From: JAJKIP01 sp037200685
GTDB taxonomy: Bacteria > Bacteroidota > Bacteroidia > Chitinophagales > Chitinophagaceae
DNA length: 64,000 nucleotides
Direction of reading: 5' to 3'
Assembly: GCA_037200685.1 (NCBI GenBank)
Contig: JBBCIG010000018.1
Span: 68,533-132,532, forward strand
Shown piece after piece: positions 18,649 to 27,564 of the stretch. Positions within the stretch are counted from its first letter, which is position 1; each line of letters begins with the position of its first letter. Position numbers and translations under genes: made by a program. Under the pieces are notes generated by a model that ran no database searches, had not been told where the DNA came from, and was given only the letters and a program-made list of their open reading frames with translations.

Positions 18649-19257
18649 ATGGATAATTATACAAGGCCCTTCTTCGGCTACCTCAAAAAATTTGTCGAAC
18701 TCACAGAAGATGAGTTTGCGTACAGCATCGAACCCTTTATTAAAATAAGGCGTTTCGGGAAAAAGGAATATCTCACGAAAGCAGGTGAATTAGAAAATTA
18801 TTTCAACTTTATTTCTAAAGGCCTGGTCCGTAAATTTTATAAAAAGGCAAGTGCGGAAATCAATACACAGATATCAATGGAAGGGCATATTATTTTAAGC
18901 CAGGAATCTTTTCATGGCAGAATACCCTCGGAATACAGTATAGAAACGATTGAACCTTCTATCGTTATTTCTATTCATCACGATGACCTGGAAAAAGTGT
19001 ATTCGCAATCACAAAAAATGGAACACCTCGGCCGTTTGATTATTACGCATACGATGGTAATAAAAGATAAGTGGCAAATGCAAATGGTAAAAATGACACC
19101 GCGGGAACGGTTCTTAAATTTTGTAATGAAGAACCCCGACCTGATGCAACGGGTGCCCCAAAAGTTCCTCGCCAGTTACCTGAACATAAAACCGGAAACA
19201 TTCAGCCGCTTCAAACATTTATTGCGCAGCAATTCTAAAAATGCGGCAGATAATTAA
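18649..19257 (+). CDS. Crp/Fnr family regulator (202 aa)
   Basis: I chose the ATG at 18649 (MDNYTRPFFGYLKKFVELTE); the frame is open further upstream but would run into the icd promoter region. The N-terminal cyclic-nucleotide-binding-like barrel (residues about 15-120) lacks cysteines for an FeS cluster. The C-terminal part (PRERFLNFVMKNPDLMQRVP ... LNIKPETFSRFKHLLRSN) is the winged helix. The family in Bacteroidota usually senses unknown ligands. It is divergent from icd and may regulate it. Confidence 0.82.
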   Translation: MDNYTRPFFGYLKKFVELTEDEFAYSIEPFIKIRRFGKKEYLTKAGELENYFNFISKGLVRKFYKKASAEINTQISMEGHIILSQESFHGRIPSEYSIETIEPSIVISIHHDDLEKVYSQSQKMEHLGRLIITHTMVIKDKWQMQMVKMTPRERFLNFVMKNPDLMQRVPQKFLASYLNIKPETFSRFKHLLRSNSKNAADN

Positions 19258-19268
19258 TAGCAATTATT

Positions 19269-19736
19269 TTACAGGTTCACGATCAATACAGGAATTTTTA
19301 ATTCATGCCGTACGCTGTTGATCGTTTCACCATAAATAAAATCTTTGATGCCGCTGTGGCCATGCGCCCCGATCACCAGCATATCCGCACCGGATTCAGT
19401 AACGATACGAACAATTTCTTTCGCCCTGTTTCCAAAACCGATCATGGCTTCGGCGTTAAAACCTCTTTCCTTTAATTGCTCCGCATAAAAAATAAGATGT
19501 TCTTTATCTTTTTCCGTTTCCAGGTCATCGCTTTCATTTTCATAAATCCTCGCCGGCACACTCTCTACAACATGGAGTAGTATAAAATCTGTATTATTAT
19601 TTCCTTGTCCCAATGCATGTGATAATATTTTCTGGTCATTCTCACTGAAGTCGAGTGCGATAGCGATTTTAGTATGAGAAGGAATGGCCAGGGGAATGAA
19701 GCGCTGTTGCCTCCGGGTGCATTTGTACCTGTACAC
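19269..19736 (-). CDS. Universal stress protein domain, probably C-terminus of the Nramp protein
   Basis: From SHTKIAIALDFSEND onward this is a UspA domain of about 140 residues, with GAHGHSGIKDFIYGETINSV as the ATP-binding GxxG...GS/T-like region. The first 18 residues of the open frame (MYRYKCTRRQQRF...) are translated from sequence that encodes the end of the Nramp transporter in another frame, and there is no convincing start codon or ribosome site of its own. Proteins with Nramp followed directly by a Usp domain are known in this phylum. A one-base shift near 19690 would restore one continuous fusion protein of about 630 residues. Confidence 0.75.
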   Translation of the reverse strand: MYRYKCTRRQQRFIPLAIPSHTKIAIALDFSENDQKILSHALGQGNNNTDFILLHVVESVPARIYENESDDLETEKDKEHLIFYAEQLKERGFNAEAMIGFGNRAKEIVRIVTESGADMLVIGAHGHSGIKDFIYGETINSVRHELKIPVLIVNL

Positions 19737-21150
19737 GCTGCCATTTTTTTCTTAATAATGGATATACAATCGCAATGATGAGTAAGGCGATGAATGAAAT
19801 GCCTGCAAGGACTACGATGATCTTCCAGAACAAATTGCCCGGGGTTTTAAAAAAATCGGCGGCTTCGCCTGCTACCATGTTGAGATTAAGATAAACCAAT
19901 ATCGCCGTAATGAGCCACGCCACAACCTGCACGATAGGTTTTATAGCAAAGCTGCCCATCGTTTTTTTGTCACTTACAAAATGAATTAATGGTATAATGG
20001 CGAAACCCAATTGCAAGCTGAGGATTACCTGGCTTAATATCAACAGTGAATCAATATTGTCTTCTCCATTGATAAGGATAACAACAACAGCAGGAATAAT
20101 AGCGATCAGCCTTGTTAGCAACCTGCGCACCCATGGATTGATACGGAGATGTAAATATCCTTCCATTACGATTTGTCCTGCTAATGTACCAGTGACGGTA
20201 GAACTTTGGCCGGCTGCGATTAATGCAATTGCAAAAAGCGTAGGGGCTAATTTTGTTCCTAATAATTTATCCAGTAAATGATGGGCGTCTTTTATTTCGG
20301 CTACATGTATTCCCGCTTCAAAAAAAACTTTTGCAGCCAATATAAGAATAGCCGCATTTACAAAGAAGGCGAGATTGAGCGCAATAGCGCTATCAATAAA
20401 ATTTAATTTCAGGGCTCTTTTGATTCCTTCTTTATCCCGTTTTATTTTTCTTGTTTGCACCAGTGCGGAATGGAGATATAAATTATGGGGCATGACTGTC
20501 GCACCGATAATACCAATAGCAATGTACAAGGCTATATCATTCATGCGGGTGGGAATAAATCCTTTTGCAATTTGGCCCAAATCAGGTTTTGCCAAAACGA
20601 TTTCAATAAGAAAGGACATGCCGATGATGAATACAAGCCCGATAATAAAGGCTTCCATTTTTCGCATGCCTAACCTTTGCAGCAACAATAAAAGAAAAGT
20701 ATCAAGTACGGTAATAAGAACTCCCCAGATCAGAGGTATGCCCGTAAGTAATTGTAACCCGATAGCCATACCCAGCACTTCCGCCAGATCACAGGCGGCG
20801 ATAGCTATTTCAGCAAGTACATATAAAGAAAGATTGATTGGACGTGGATATACTTCCCTGTTGGCCTGGGCGAGGTCCCTTCTTCGTACGATGCCCAGCC
20901 TTGCAGACAGGCTTTGTAATAACAATGCCATCAGGTTACTCATGAATAAAACCCATATCAATGTATAACCAAACTGGCTTCCGCCGGCAAGATCAGTTGC
21001 CCAGTTGCCCGGGTCCATATAACCTACGCTTACGAGGTAAGCAGGCCCGAAGAAAGAGAGGACACGTCTCCACACCGATTTGTGTGTTACCGTAGTATCA
21101 ATGGTTTCATGTACTTCACTCAATGAAACATGGTCATGTTTTTCAGTCAT
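19669..21150 (-). CDS. mntH: Nramp-family Mn2+/Fe2+ transporter
   Basis: This is an inner-membrane divalent metal importer driven by protons. It has eleven or so membrane segments, the metal-binding motif DPGNWATDLAGGS in helix 1 (about residue 46) and the MPHNLYLHS motif in helix 6 (about 220), both required for transport. The first ATG (21153) and second ATG (21150) are adjacent; I use the second. The end after LRKKWQRVQVQMHPEATAL shifts relative to the Usp domain that follows, probably by a base error. It overlaps the mntR stop by a few bases, so the two are one operon under the metalloregulator. Confidence 0.9.
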   Translation of the reverse strand: MTEKHDHVSLSEVHETIDTTVTHKSVWRRVLSFFGPAYLVSVGYMDPGNWATDLAGGSQFGYTLIWVLFMSNLMALLLQSLSARLGIVRRRDLAQANREVYPRPINLSLYVLAEIAIAACDLAEVLGMAIGLQLLTGIPLIWGVLITVLDTFLLLLLQRLGMRKMEAFIIGLVFIIGMSFLIEIVLAKPDLGQIAKGFIPTRMNDIALYIAIGIIGATVMPHNLYLHSALVQTRKIKRDKEGIKRALKLNFIDSAIALNLAFFVNAAILILAAKVFFEAGIHVAEIKDAHHLLDKLLGTKLAPTLFAIALIAAGQSSTVTGTLAGQIVMEGYLHLRINPWVRRLLTRLIAIIPAVVVILINGEDNIDSLLILSQVILSLQLGFAIIPLIHFVSDKKTMGSFAIKPIVQVVAWLITAILVYLNLNMVAGEAADFFKTPGNLFWKIIVVLAGISFIALLIIAIVYPLLRKKWQRVQVQMHPEATALHSPGHSFSY

Positions 21151-21805
21151 CATATCTCACATAAATATTTTTAGCCAGTTCGCCGCTGATATTGGAAGGG
21201 GCTTGCTGACGTATTTTAATTTCTAAGGAGTGGTCAAAATTGAATTTCTTTTTCACTTCCAACTTAGTGCCGATGCCGATCTTTTTATGTCCCAGCAATT
21301 CCAGCATCTCAGTTGATTGATCGCTGACATGGCAAACGGTGGATGTTTTATTTAAGGGCAACTCAGTTAAACAAACCTGTTTGCTGGTTTCTATTTTACC
21401 ATTGCTGTCCGGTATCGGGTCGCCATGCGGATCGAAACGGGGAAAGCCAAGAAATTCATCCAGCTTGTCTATTAATTTTTTGTTGCTGACATGCTCAAGG
21501 TCTTCCGCAACGATATGCACTTCGTCCCAATTGAATTTTAGTTTTTCCGCTAAAAAAAATTCCCAGAGCCGGTGGCGGCGGATAATGAGCAGCGCTACTT
21601 TCTTGCCATCATTGCTCAATTTAAAGCCATGGTACGCCTGGTAATGAACGAGCTTTTTGTCCCGCAACTTTTTCATCATATCCGTAACGGAAGCGGGTTT
21701 GGTCTTCAATTCCGCTGATAGCTCATTAGTAGTGACGATTCCATCCTTTTGCAGGTGGAAGATCGCCTTGATATAGTTTTCTTCACTGGTAGAATAATTC
21801 AACAC
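21143..21805 (-). CDS. mntR: DtxR/MntR-family metal-dependent repressor (220 aa)
   Basis: The N-terminal winged helix (EENYIKAIFHLQKDGIVTTN ... KTKPASVTDMMKKLRDKKLV) is followed by a dimerisation domain (RRHRLWEFFLAEKL, HIVAEDLEHVSN) and a C-terminal FeoA-like SH3 domain (about residues 150-215). The metal ligands expected in HRLWE and in the E-x-x-H helix are visible. It is encoded directly before the Nramp gene and overlaps it, so it most likely represses its own operon when Mn or Fe is plentiful. A palindrome 13 bp upstream of its ATG is a good operator candidate. MntR versus IdeR specificity cannot be decided from sequence. Confidence 0.88.
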   Translation of the reverse strand: MLNYSTSEENYIKAIFHLQKDGIVTTNELSAELKTKPASVTDMMKKLRDKKLVHYQAYHGFKLSNDGKKVALLIIRRHRLWEFFLAEKLKFNWDEVHIVAEDLEHVSNKKLIDKLDEFLGFPRFDPHGDPIPDSNGKIETSKQVCLTELPLNKTSTVCHVSDQSTEMLELLGHKKIGIGTKLEVKKKFNFDHSLEIKIRQQAPSNISGELAKNIYVRYDD

Positions 21806-21817
21806 AACTAAAATTAT

Positions 21818-21835
21818 TTTTAGACAAACCTAAAA
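21818..21835 (-). promoter_or_regulatory. Putative metalloregulator operator
   Basis: TTTTAG-N6-CTAAAA is a perfect inverted repeat with 6-base arms and 6-base spacer, 13 bp before the mntR ATG. DtxR-family operators have TTAGG-type half sites with similar spacing. It lies where a bound repressor would block transcription of mntR-mntH. Confidence 0.6.
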
Positions 21836-21911
21836 TATTTCATTCACTTGTCAAAATAAAGTATTGATGGTAAGACGGGAAACCCTTAATTTGCCCTACC
21901 AACTACAGATC

Positions 21912-22880
21912 ATGACGGCTTTCAGCAAATTCTGTCTCTTTATTTTTTTAACAACGCTATTGATTGGCTGCAAATCAAAAAAGAAAGCTTCTTTGGCAGG
22001 CGAAGATCCTGTGGAAGTGACTGACTTTATTGATTTCTTCCCGGCTGTAAAGTTGCCTTACGCAATAACGGATACTTCTTTATTAAAAAAGGATAAAGAT
22101 TCGTTGCTCATCAGCTATAAAGTATTTACACAGTTTGTTCCTGATTCGGTGATCAGCAAAGTTTTTGGCAAAGGCATTAAGCCCAAAATTTACCCGATGG
22201 GAAAAGTGGAAGGGGAGGAAACTTATCTTTTCGCAAAAGCCGTAGCAGGCGCCAAACGAACGGCTTTTGTAATAACCTTTGATGGCAAGGACAATCTTAT
22301 TACCGCCATGCCATTTTTAACGCCTGATCAAAACTCTGCGACACAACAAACAGCCAGCCTTGACAGCCGCTACACGTTGTATAAAAATATGTCGCGGAAA
22401 AATAGTGATGGCACTACCAGCGAAGGCAAGGATGTATATGTACTGAACAGCGATGCGAAAAACTTTACGCTGATCATGACGGATGCGCTGGATGATAAAA
22501 TAACGGAACTCATTAACCCCATTGATACTTTTTCACGCAAGCAAAAGAACGCGGCGGACTATGGCAGTGGTAAAATGAATATTGTCTCTATAAGGGATGG
22601 AAGGAAAAAAGGATTGCTTACCTTTTTTATTCATTTTGAAAAAAGCAATGGCGCCTGCACCGGCGAATTAAAAGGTGACGCCATTATAAAATCCGCTACC
22701 CAGGCGGAATACCGCGAAGCTGGTGATCCCTGCTCCTTACAATTTACCTTTACTTCATCTGGTGTAACCTTAAAAGAAATAGAAGGTTGCGGTTCCCGCA
22801 GGGGATTGCGCTGTTCCTTTGATGGCTTTTACCCAAGAAAGAAAGAGGCAAAGTCAAAGCCTGTTGCTAAAAAATCTTAG
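21912..22880 (+). CDS. Lipoprotein of unknown function (322 aa)
   Basis: The ATG at 21912 starts MTAFSKFCLFIFLTTLLIGC, a lipoprotein signal peptide with the lipobox LIGC; the upstream in-frame ATG would add 16 residues before it. The mature protein begins KSKKKASLAGED and ends in a lysine-rich tail. Two pairs of C-terminal cysteines are present (GACTGE, DPCSLQ, EGCGSRRGLRC). No family is recognised. It is divergent from mntR, with about 106 bp between starts, so the mntR operator could also affect it. Confidence 0.7.
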   Translation: MTAFSKFCLFIFLTTLLIGCKSKKKASLAGEDPVEVTDFIDFFPAVKLPYAITDTSLLKKDKDSLLISYKVFTQFVPDSVISKVFGKGIKPKIYPMGKVEGEETYLFAKAVAGAKRTAFVITFDGKDNLITAMPFLTPDQNSATQQTASLDSRYTLYKNMSRKNSDGTTSEGKDVYVLNSDAKNFTLIMTDALDDKITELINPIDTFSRKQKNAADYGSGKMNIVSIRDGRKKGLLTFFIHFEKSNGACTGELKGDAIIKSATQAEYREAGDPCSLQFTFTSSGVTLKEIEGCGSRRGLRCSFDGFYPRKKEAKSKPVAKKS

Positions 22881-22900
22881 AGCCATGATTGCTACGGAAG

Positions 22901-22917
22901 CACGGAATTGTTCCGTG
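22901..22917 (+). terminator. Short hairpin after the lipoprotein gene
   Basis: CACGGAA-TTG-TTCCGTG, a perfect 7 bp stem, followed by TAATAATTATTTG. It lies 20 bp after the stop. Confidence 0.5.
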
Positions 22918-22929
22918 TAATAATTATTT

Positions 22930-23009
22930 GCCCGGCTGCATTGCTACTATATCACCTGTTGCGTCGCTCCCGATAGCTATCGGGACTTCATCTTTCTGTT
23001 CTCTACTGG
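22930..23009 (+). repeat. R1 dispersed repeat, copy D
   Basis: GCCCGGCTGCATTGCTACTA, CCTGTTGCGTCGC, then an embedded 16-base palindrome CCCGATAGCTATCGGG and CTTCATCTTTCTGTTC. It sits between co-directional genes. Confidence 0.75.
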
Positions 23010-23132
23010 GCCACAAAAAATATTATTGCACAATAACTTTTTATTTTCTCTAATAATACATGTGCAGGCGGGCATTATAACTTTTCCGATTTTCCGACTA
23101 TCTTGTGCCCTTGCGTAAAAGAAAATAATACA

Positions 23133-24788
23133 ATGAGTTTTACAAATTACAGTGTTCCGTACCCCGTTGAACAAAACTATTCTAAGAAAGTGGCTTATTT
23201 CTCGATGGAGTTCGCCATTCACCAGCCACTGAAAATTTATAGTGGCGGCCTTGGCTTTCTCGCCGGTTCGCATTTGCGCAGCGCTTATGAGTTAAAGCAA
23301 AATATGATCGGCATCGGCATCCTGTGGAAGTATGGTTATTATGACCAGGCAAGAAACCAGGACCAAACGCTGAACGTGACCTGGAATGAAAAGCAGTATA
23401 GTTTTTTAGAAGATACCGGTGTTAAATTCCAGATCAATGTGCATGAGCACCCGGTATGGATAAAAGTGTATTACCTGAACCCCGAAACATTTAAGTCCGC
23501 ACCATTATTTTTATTGAGTACGGATGTTCCGGAAAATGATTATGTCTCCCAGACCATCACGCACCGTTTGTACGATGCGAATGTGGCTACGAAAGTGGCC
23601 CAGTTTATTTTGCTGGGTGTGGGCGGCGCCAAACTGATGGATATTATCGGTTTCAATCCTGAGTTATATCATATGAATGAAGCGCATGCATTGTCGGCTG
23701 CATTTTATCTCTATACAAAATTCAACCGCAACATCGATGAAGTGAAGAAGCGGTTGGTGTTTACAACACATACGCCGGAAGAAGCGGGCAATGAAAAGCA
23801 TGATATTTATCTCTGTCATAAGATGAGCTACTTCTGCGGCTTAAGCGTGGATGAAGTAAAAAAGCTGACAGGCAATAATGATGATGCGTTCAATCACTCG
23901 CTGGTCGCATTGCGGTTTGCACATATAGCAAATGCTGTATCTCAATTGCACGGCAAAGTGGCGAGGATCATGTGGAGCCGCTACGAGGGTATATGCCCGA
24001 TCATTTCAATTACTAATTCACAGAATTATACTTACTGGGCGGACAAACAATTGTACCGCTTTAAAGAAGCTGGTGATGATTACGGAATAGATGACCGCAA
24101 AAAATATTTGAAGAAAAGGGCGTTTGAAATTGTAGCAGATCAAACTGGAAAATTGTTTAACCCGGATGTATTTACCATCGTATGGGCAAGACGTTTCGCC
24201 GGGTACAAACGTGCAGGATTAATTACTTCTGACGAAGACCGGTTTGAAAAGTTAATGACCAATAAAAAATATCCCGTGCAGGTGATCTGGGGTGGTAAAC
24301 CTTACCCGGTAGATCACCCGGCGATCAGTGAGTTTAATCAACTGGTTCACTTAAGCAAGCGCTATAAAAATATGGCGGTGATGATCGGGTATGAACTTGG
24401 ATTATCCAAACGGTTAAAACAAGCATCTGATTGCTGGTTAAATAATCCCCGTGTGCCAAGAGAAGCGTCGGGCACCAGCGGTATGACAGCGGCGATGAAT
24501 GGCGCTGTTAACTTTTCTACAGATGATGGATGGATCCCTGAGTTTATCAATCATGGACATAATGGTTTTGTTGTTCCGATGGTAGATTATGGCAGCATGT
24601 CCGTACACGACCAGGATATGTATGACCTGAATTATTTATACGAGATACTGGAGAAAGAAATCTTACCGCTTTATTACGAGAATTATTCTACATGGAGGCA
24701 GATTATTAAGAACAGTATGCAGGATGTGCGTTTCCAGTTTGAGAGTAACAGGATGGCGCATGAATATTATACGCAGTTGTATAAATAG
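23133..24788 (+). CDS. glgP: Alpha-glucan (glycogen) phosphorylase, short form (551 aa)
   Basis: The enzyme releases glucose-1-phosphate from alpha-1,4-glucans using PLP. The ATG at 23133 (MSFTNYSVPYPVEQNYSKKV) was chosen over an upstream start in the leader. VAYFSMEFAIHQPLKIYSGG with LGFLAGSHLRSA is the typical N-terminus of the GT35 short type; LVFTTHTPEEAGNEKHD lies near residue 220. PREASGTSGMTAAMNGAVN is the nucleotide/PLP-phosphate region near 455, and the pyridoxal lysine is expected in the FTIVWARRFAGYKRAGL segment. It lies in a small glucan-use neighbourhood with the GH13 gene at 26227. A perfect 19 bp hairpin ends the transcript. Confidence 0.92.
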   Translation: MSFTNYSVPYPVEQNYSKKVAYFSMEFAIHQPLKIYSGGLGFLAGSHLRSAYELKQNMIGIGILWKYGYYDQARNQDQTLNVTWNEKQYSFLEDTGVKFQINVHEHPVWIKVYYLNPETFKSAPLFLLSTDVPENDYVSQTITHRLYDANVATKVAQFILLGVGGAKLMDIIGFNPELYHMNEAHALSAAFYLYTKFNRNIDEVKKRLVFTTHTPEEAGNEKHDIYLCHKMSYFCGLSVDEVKKLTGNNDDAFNHSLVALRFAHIANAVSQLHGKVARIMWSRYEGICPIISITNSQNYTYWADKQLYRFKEAGDDYGIDDRKKYLKKRAFEIVADQTGKLFNPDVFTIVWARRFAGYKRAGLITSDEDRFEKLMTNKKYPVQVIWGGKPYPVDHPAISEFNQLVHLSKRYKNMAVMIGYELGLSKRLKQASDCWLNNPRVPREASGTSGMTAAMNGAVNFSTDDGWIPEFINHGHNGFVVPMVDYGSMSVHDQDMYDLNYLYEILEKEILPLYYENYSTWRQIIKNSMQDVRFQFESNRMAHEYYTQLYK

Positions 24789-24809
24789 AAGTAAGAGGTA
24801 GCTACTTAT

Positions 24810-24850
24810 AAATGATTATGCCACGGTTCAAAACCGTGGCATAATCATTT
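24810..24850. terminator. Bidirectional terminator, 19 bp perfect stem
   Basis: AAATGATTATGCCACGGTT and its exact complement flank a CAA loop. It separates the convergent glgP and ispH genes; its right edge reaches the ispH stop codon. Confidence 0.8.
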
Positions 24851-26076
24851 TACTGAAACCGTGTTCCTATTTCTTCAATCGTTTTTGATCTGGGATAAAA
24901 ACTTGCCATTTTGGTAATTACATTTTCCACAATCGCATCCGGGCAAGAGGCCCCGCTCGTCATCAAAATTTTCACCGGTTCTTTCGCCGCTAAATAATTC
25001 GCCGTGAGAATTTCCTGTTTTGTGTAAAAATTATAATGCAGTATTTCTTTTTCAGAAAGAATTTTTTCTTCGCTGCTGATATAATACGTCGGTAATTTCT
25101 CTTCGCATAATTCAACAAGGTGCGAAGTGTTGGATGAATTATAACCACCCACTACCACGGCAAGGTCAGCATTCGTTTCCAGCATGCCGGTCACAGCGCT
25201 TTGGTTATCGTTGGTGGCGTAGCATAATGTATCCCGTGTATCGGCAAAACGTTCATTCACGTTTTCTGTTGTAAGATTATATTTCTCCGTCATTATTTGT
25301 TTTAAGAAATCAGCAATGGCCTGCGTATCGCTGGCGAGCATGGTAGTTTGGTTAACCACGCCGATGCGGTGCAAATCATTCTTTACATCAAACCCTGCGG
25401 AGTATTGGTCTTTAAATTCATTGTAAAATAAAGAGGGGTCTTTCTCCCCGGTTATGTATTTCGCTAATTCTTTTGTTTGCTCCATATTTTCCACAACAAC
25501 CGACGGCGCATTAAAAGCCGCATGGGAAAAAGTGGCCCTTGTTTCTTCATGCTTTGGCTTGCCATGAATGATAATTGTATAGTCCTTCTTCGCAATCTGT
25601 TCGCTCCGGTTCCATACTTTTTCTACGAAAGGGCAAGTGGTATTATATTTTTCAGTCTGGATGCCGATGTTGTTTAATTTTTTTTCTATTTCCAGCGTGG
25701 TGCCAAAGGCAGGGATGATCACCACATCGTCCTTCGTTATGTCTTCAAAAGGAATGATTTGTTTGCCATAGGTATCCTGCAGGAAAGTGACGCCATGTGC
25801 TTGCAGGTCGGCATTGACCTGCGGGTTGTGGATCATTTCACTTAATAGAAAAATTCGTTTACCGGGATTTTCTTCTACCGTTCTGAAAGCGATCTCGATC
25901 GCATTTTCCACACCATAGCAAAAACCAAAATGACGGGCGAGGTAAATTTGAAGAGGCCCAAAATCCAACAGGGTGGGAGAGAAGTCCTTTTTTAATTTGT
26001 CCATTTCCTTCCGCTTCTTTTTGATGGCGGTGATCAACGGGCTGCGGTAAATAATAGGGACATCGAAACTCTTCAT
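24850..26076 (-). CDS. ispH: 4-hydroxy-3-methylbut-2-enyl diphosphate reductase (408 aa)
   Basis: This is the last enzyme of the MEP isoprenoid pathway; it uses a [4Fe-4S] cluster held by three cysteines to make IPP and DMAPP. The cysteines are in HFGFCYGVENA (Cys53), NTTCPFVEK and SGASCPDAIV. The protein is longer than the E. coli enzyme (about 315 residues), with an N-terminal extension and an insert near NEFKDQYSAGFDV, as usual in this phylum. The ATG at 26076 (MKSFDVPIIYRS) was chosen because a TATCTTTG promoter element ends 4 bp before it. The open frame continues upstream only into repeat sequence. Confidence 0.93.
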   Translation of the reverse strand: MKSFDVPIIYRSPLITAIKKKRKEMDKLKKDFSPTLLDFGPLQIYLARHFGFCYGVENAIEIAFRTVEENPGKRIFLLSEMIHNPQVNADLQAHGVTFLQDTYGKQIIPFEDITKDDVVIIPAFGTTLEIEKKLNNIGIQTEKYNTTCPFVEKVWNRSEQIAKKDYTIIIHGKPKHEETRATFSHAAFNAPSVVVENMEQTKELAKYITGEKDPSLFYNEFKDQYSAGFDVKNDLHRIGVVNQTTMLASDTQAIADFLKQIMTEKYNLTTENVNERFADTRDTLCYATNDNQSAVTGMLETNADLAVVVGGYNSSNTSHLVELCEEKLPTYYISSEEKILSEKEILHYNFYTKQEILTANYLAAKEPVKILMTSGASCPDAIVENVITKMASFYPRSKTIEEIGTRFQ

Positions 26077-26080
26077 GCTG

Positions 26081-26088
26081 CAAAGATA
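26081..26088 (-). promoter_or_regulatory. -7 promoter element of ispH
   Basis: Read leftward, TATCTTTG matches the TAnnTTTG -7 consensus of Bacteroidota. It ends 4 bp before the ATG at 26076, implying an almost leaderless mRNA. No clear TTTG -33 element is seen. Confidence 0.45.
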
Positions 26089-26226
26089 CGAAGGCGGAGG
26101 CTGGAGGAATGAGGATGGAAACTGGAAGTCAGAATTAGTCTTATACAATCAAAGGCTATACTGTGTTGAGAAATTTCTTTGCTATTTCTTGCTTCAGACT
26201 TCAGACTTCCGAACTATATTACAGGC

Positions 26227-27507
26227 ATGACAAACGGATTTAAACCGCTGGATTGGGTGCACAGCACCAATATTTACGAAGTGAATGTGCGGCAATATAC
26301 CGCTGAAGGAACTTTCAACGCCTTTGCAAAAGAATTACCACGACTAATAGATATGGGCGTGCAGGTATTATGGTTCATGCCCATTTATCCCATTGGTGAA
26401 GTAAACCGCAAAGGAACAATAGGCAGCTATTATTCTATCAGCGATTATAAAAAAGTCAGCAGCGATTACGGAACGTTTGATGATTTTAAAAACCTCGTGA
26501 ACCAGGCGCATGCATTAGGTTTCAAAATAATTTTGGATTGGGTGGCGAACCATACAGCATGGGACCATGTATGGACAAAATCACATCCCGATTTTTTTAC
26601 AAAAGATCATGCTGGTAATTTTCGTCCGCCTTTTCCAGATTGGGCGGATGTCATTGATTTGAATTTTGATAATAAAGAATTGTGGAGTGAAATGATCAGT
26701 GACATGAAATTCTGGATCACTGCGGTTGGTATCGATGGTTTCCGTTGTGACATGGCGCATTTGGTCCCTCTTGATTTTTGGAAAGAAGCAAGGAAACAAT
26801 TAGATGAAATAAAACCATTGTTCTGGCTGGCCGAAACAGAGGAAGCGAATTATCATACGGTATTCGATGCTACCTATACATGGGAATTCCTGCATAAAAT
26901 GGAAGCCTTCTGGCGAAAGGAAACGATCATGGAAGGATTGGACAGCGTGTTGATCAAGTACGACACTATTTTTCCACCCAATGCATTGCGGGCATTTTTT
27001 ACCAGCAATCATGATGAAAATTCTCATAGCGGAAGTGAGTACGAAAGGATGGGCGACCTCGCCAAAGCATTCGCTGTTCTTTGCGCTACCTGGAATGCCA
27101 TTCCTTTAATATACAGCGGGCAGGAATTACCGAATAAAAAAAGGTTGCGTTTTTTTGAGAAAGATGAAATAGAATGGACAAGCACCGTCGAATTACATGA
27201 TTTTTATAAAACGTTATTGAACCTTCACGCCACACATCCCGCACTGCGTGCCGGAGATCCGGCTGTTATCACTTACCGCATCACCACCAACGAGGATAAA
27301 AATGTATTTTCTTTTCTTCGGAAAAATGGGGAGAAGGAAGTGCTGGTGATAATAAACCTCTTTTCAGCGGATGCTCTTTCTGTTTCAATCACAGATGAAA
27401 AAGTAAACGGAAACTTTAGAAACGTTTTTTCAGGCGATAGTGTTGATATAAGTTCGAATAAAACGTTTGATTTACCAGCCTCTGGTTTTCTTGTTTTTGA
27501 AAAATAA
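26227..27507 (+). CDS. Alpha-amylase family glycoside hydrolase, GH13 (426 aa)
   Basis: The ATG at 26227 gives MTNGFKPLDWVHSTNIYEVN; upstream in-frame codons lie in repeat sequence. The (beta/alpha)8 barrel motifs are all present: LDWVANHTAWDH, GFRCDMAHL with nucleophile Asp175, FWLAETEE with acid/base Glu203, and FTSNHDENS with Asp263. There is no signal peptide, so it acts in the cytosol, probably on intracellular alpha-glucans or maltooligosaccharides, in line with the nearby glgP. Which bond it cleaves cannot be read from sequence. A small C-terminal beta domain follows the barrel. Confidence 0.9.
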   Translation: MTNGFKPLDWVHSTNIYEVNVRQYTAEGTFNAFAKELPRLIDMGVQVLWFMPIYPIGEVNRKGTIGSYYSISDYKKVSSDYGTFDDFKNLVNQAHALGFKIILDWVANHTAWDHVWTKSHPDFFTKDHAGNFRPPFPDWADVIDLNFDNKELWSEMISDMKFWITAVGIDGFRCDMAHLVPLDFWKEARKQLDEIKPLFWLAETEEANYHTVFDATYTWEFLHKMEAFWRKETIMEGLDSVLIKYDTIFPPNALRAFFTSNHDENSHSGSEYERMGDLAKAFAVLCATWNAIPLIYSGQELPNKKRLRFFEKDEIEWTSTVELHDFYKTLLNLHATHPALRAGDPAVITYRITTNEDKNVFSFLRKNGEKEVLVIINLFSADALSVSITDEKVNGNFRNVFSGDSVDISSNKTFDLPASGFLVFEK

Positions 27508-27518
27508 AAAAAGAAAAA

Positions 27519-27536
27519 GCCCCGATATTTCGGGGC
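27519..27536. terminator. Hairpin terminator
   Basis: GCCCCGA-TATT-TCGGGGC followed by CTTTCT on the + strand and preceded by an A-run, so it can serve both the GH13 gene and the convergent HtrA gene. Confidence 0.75.
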
Positions 27537-27564
27537 CTTTCTATAATAATTCAATCATCAATCC

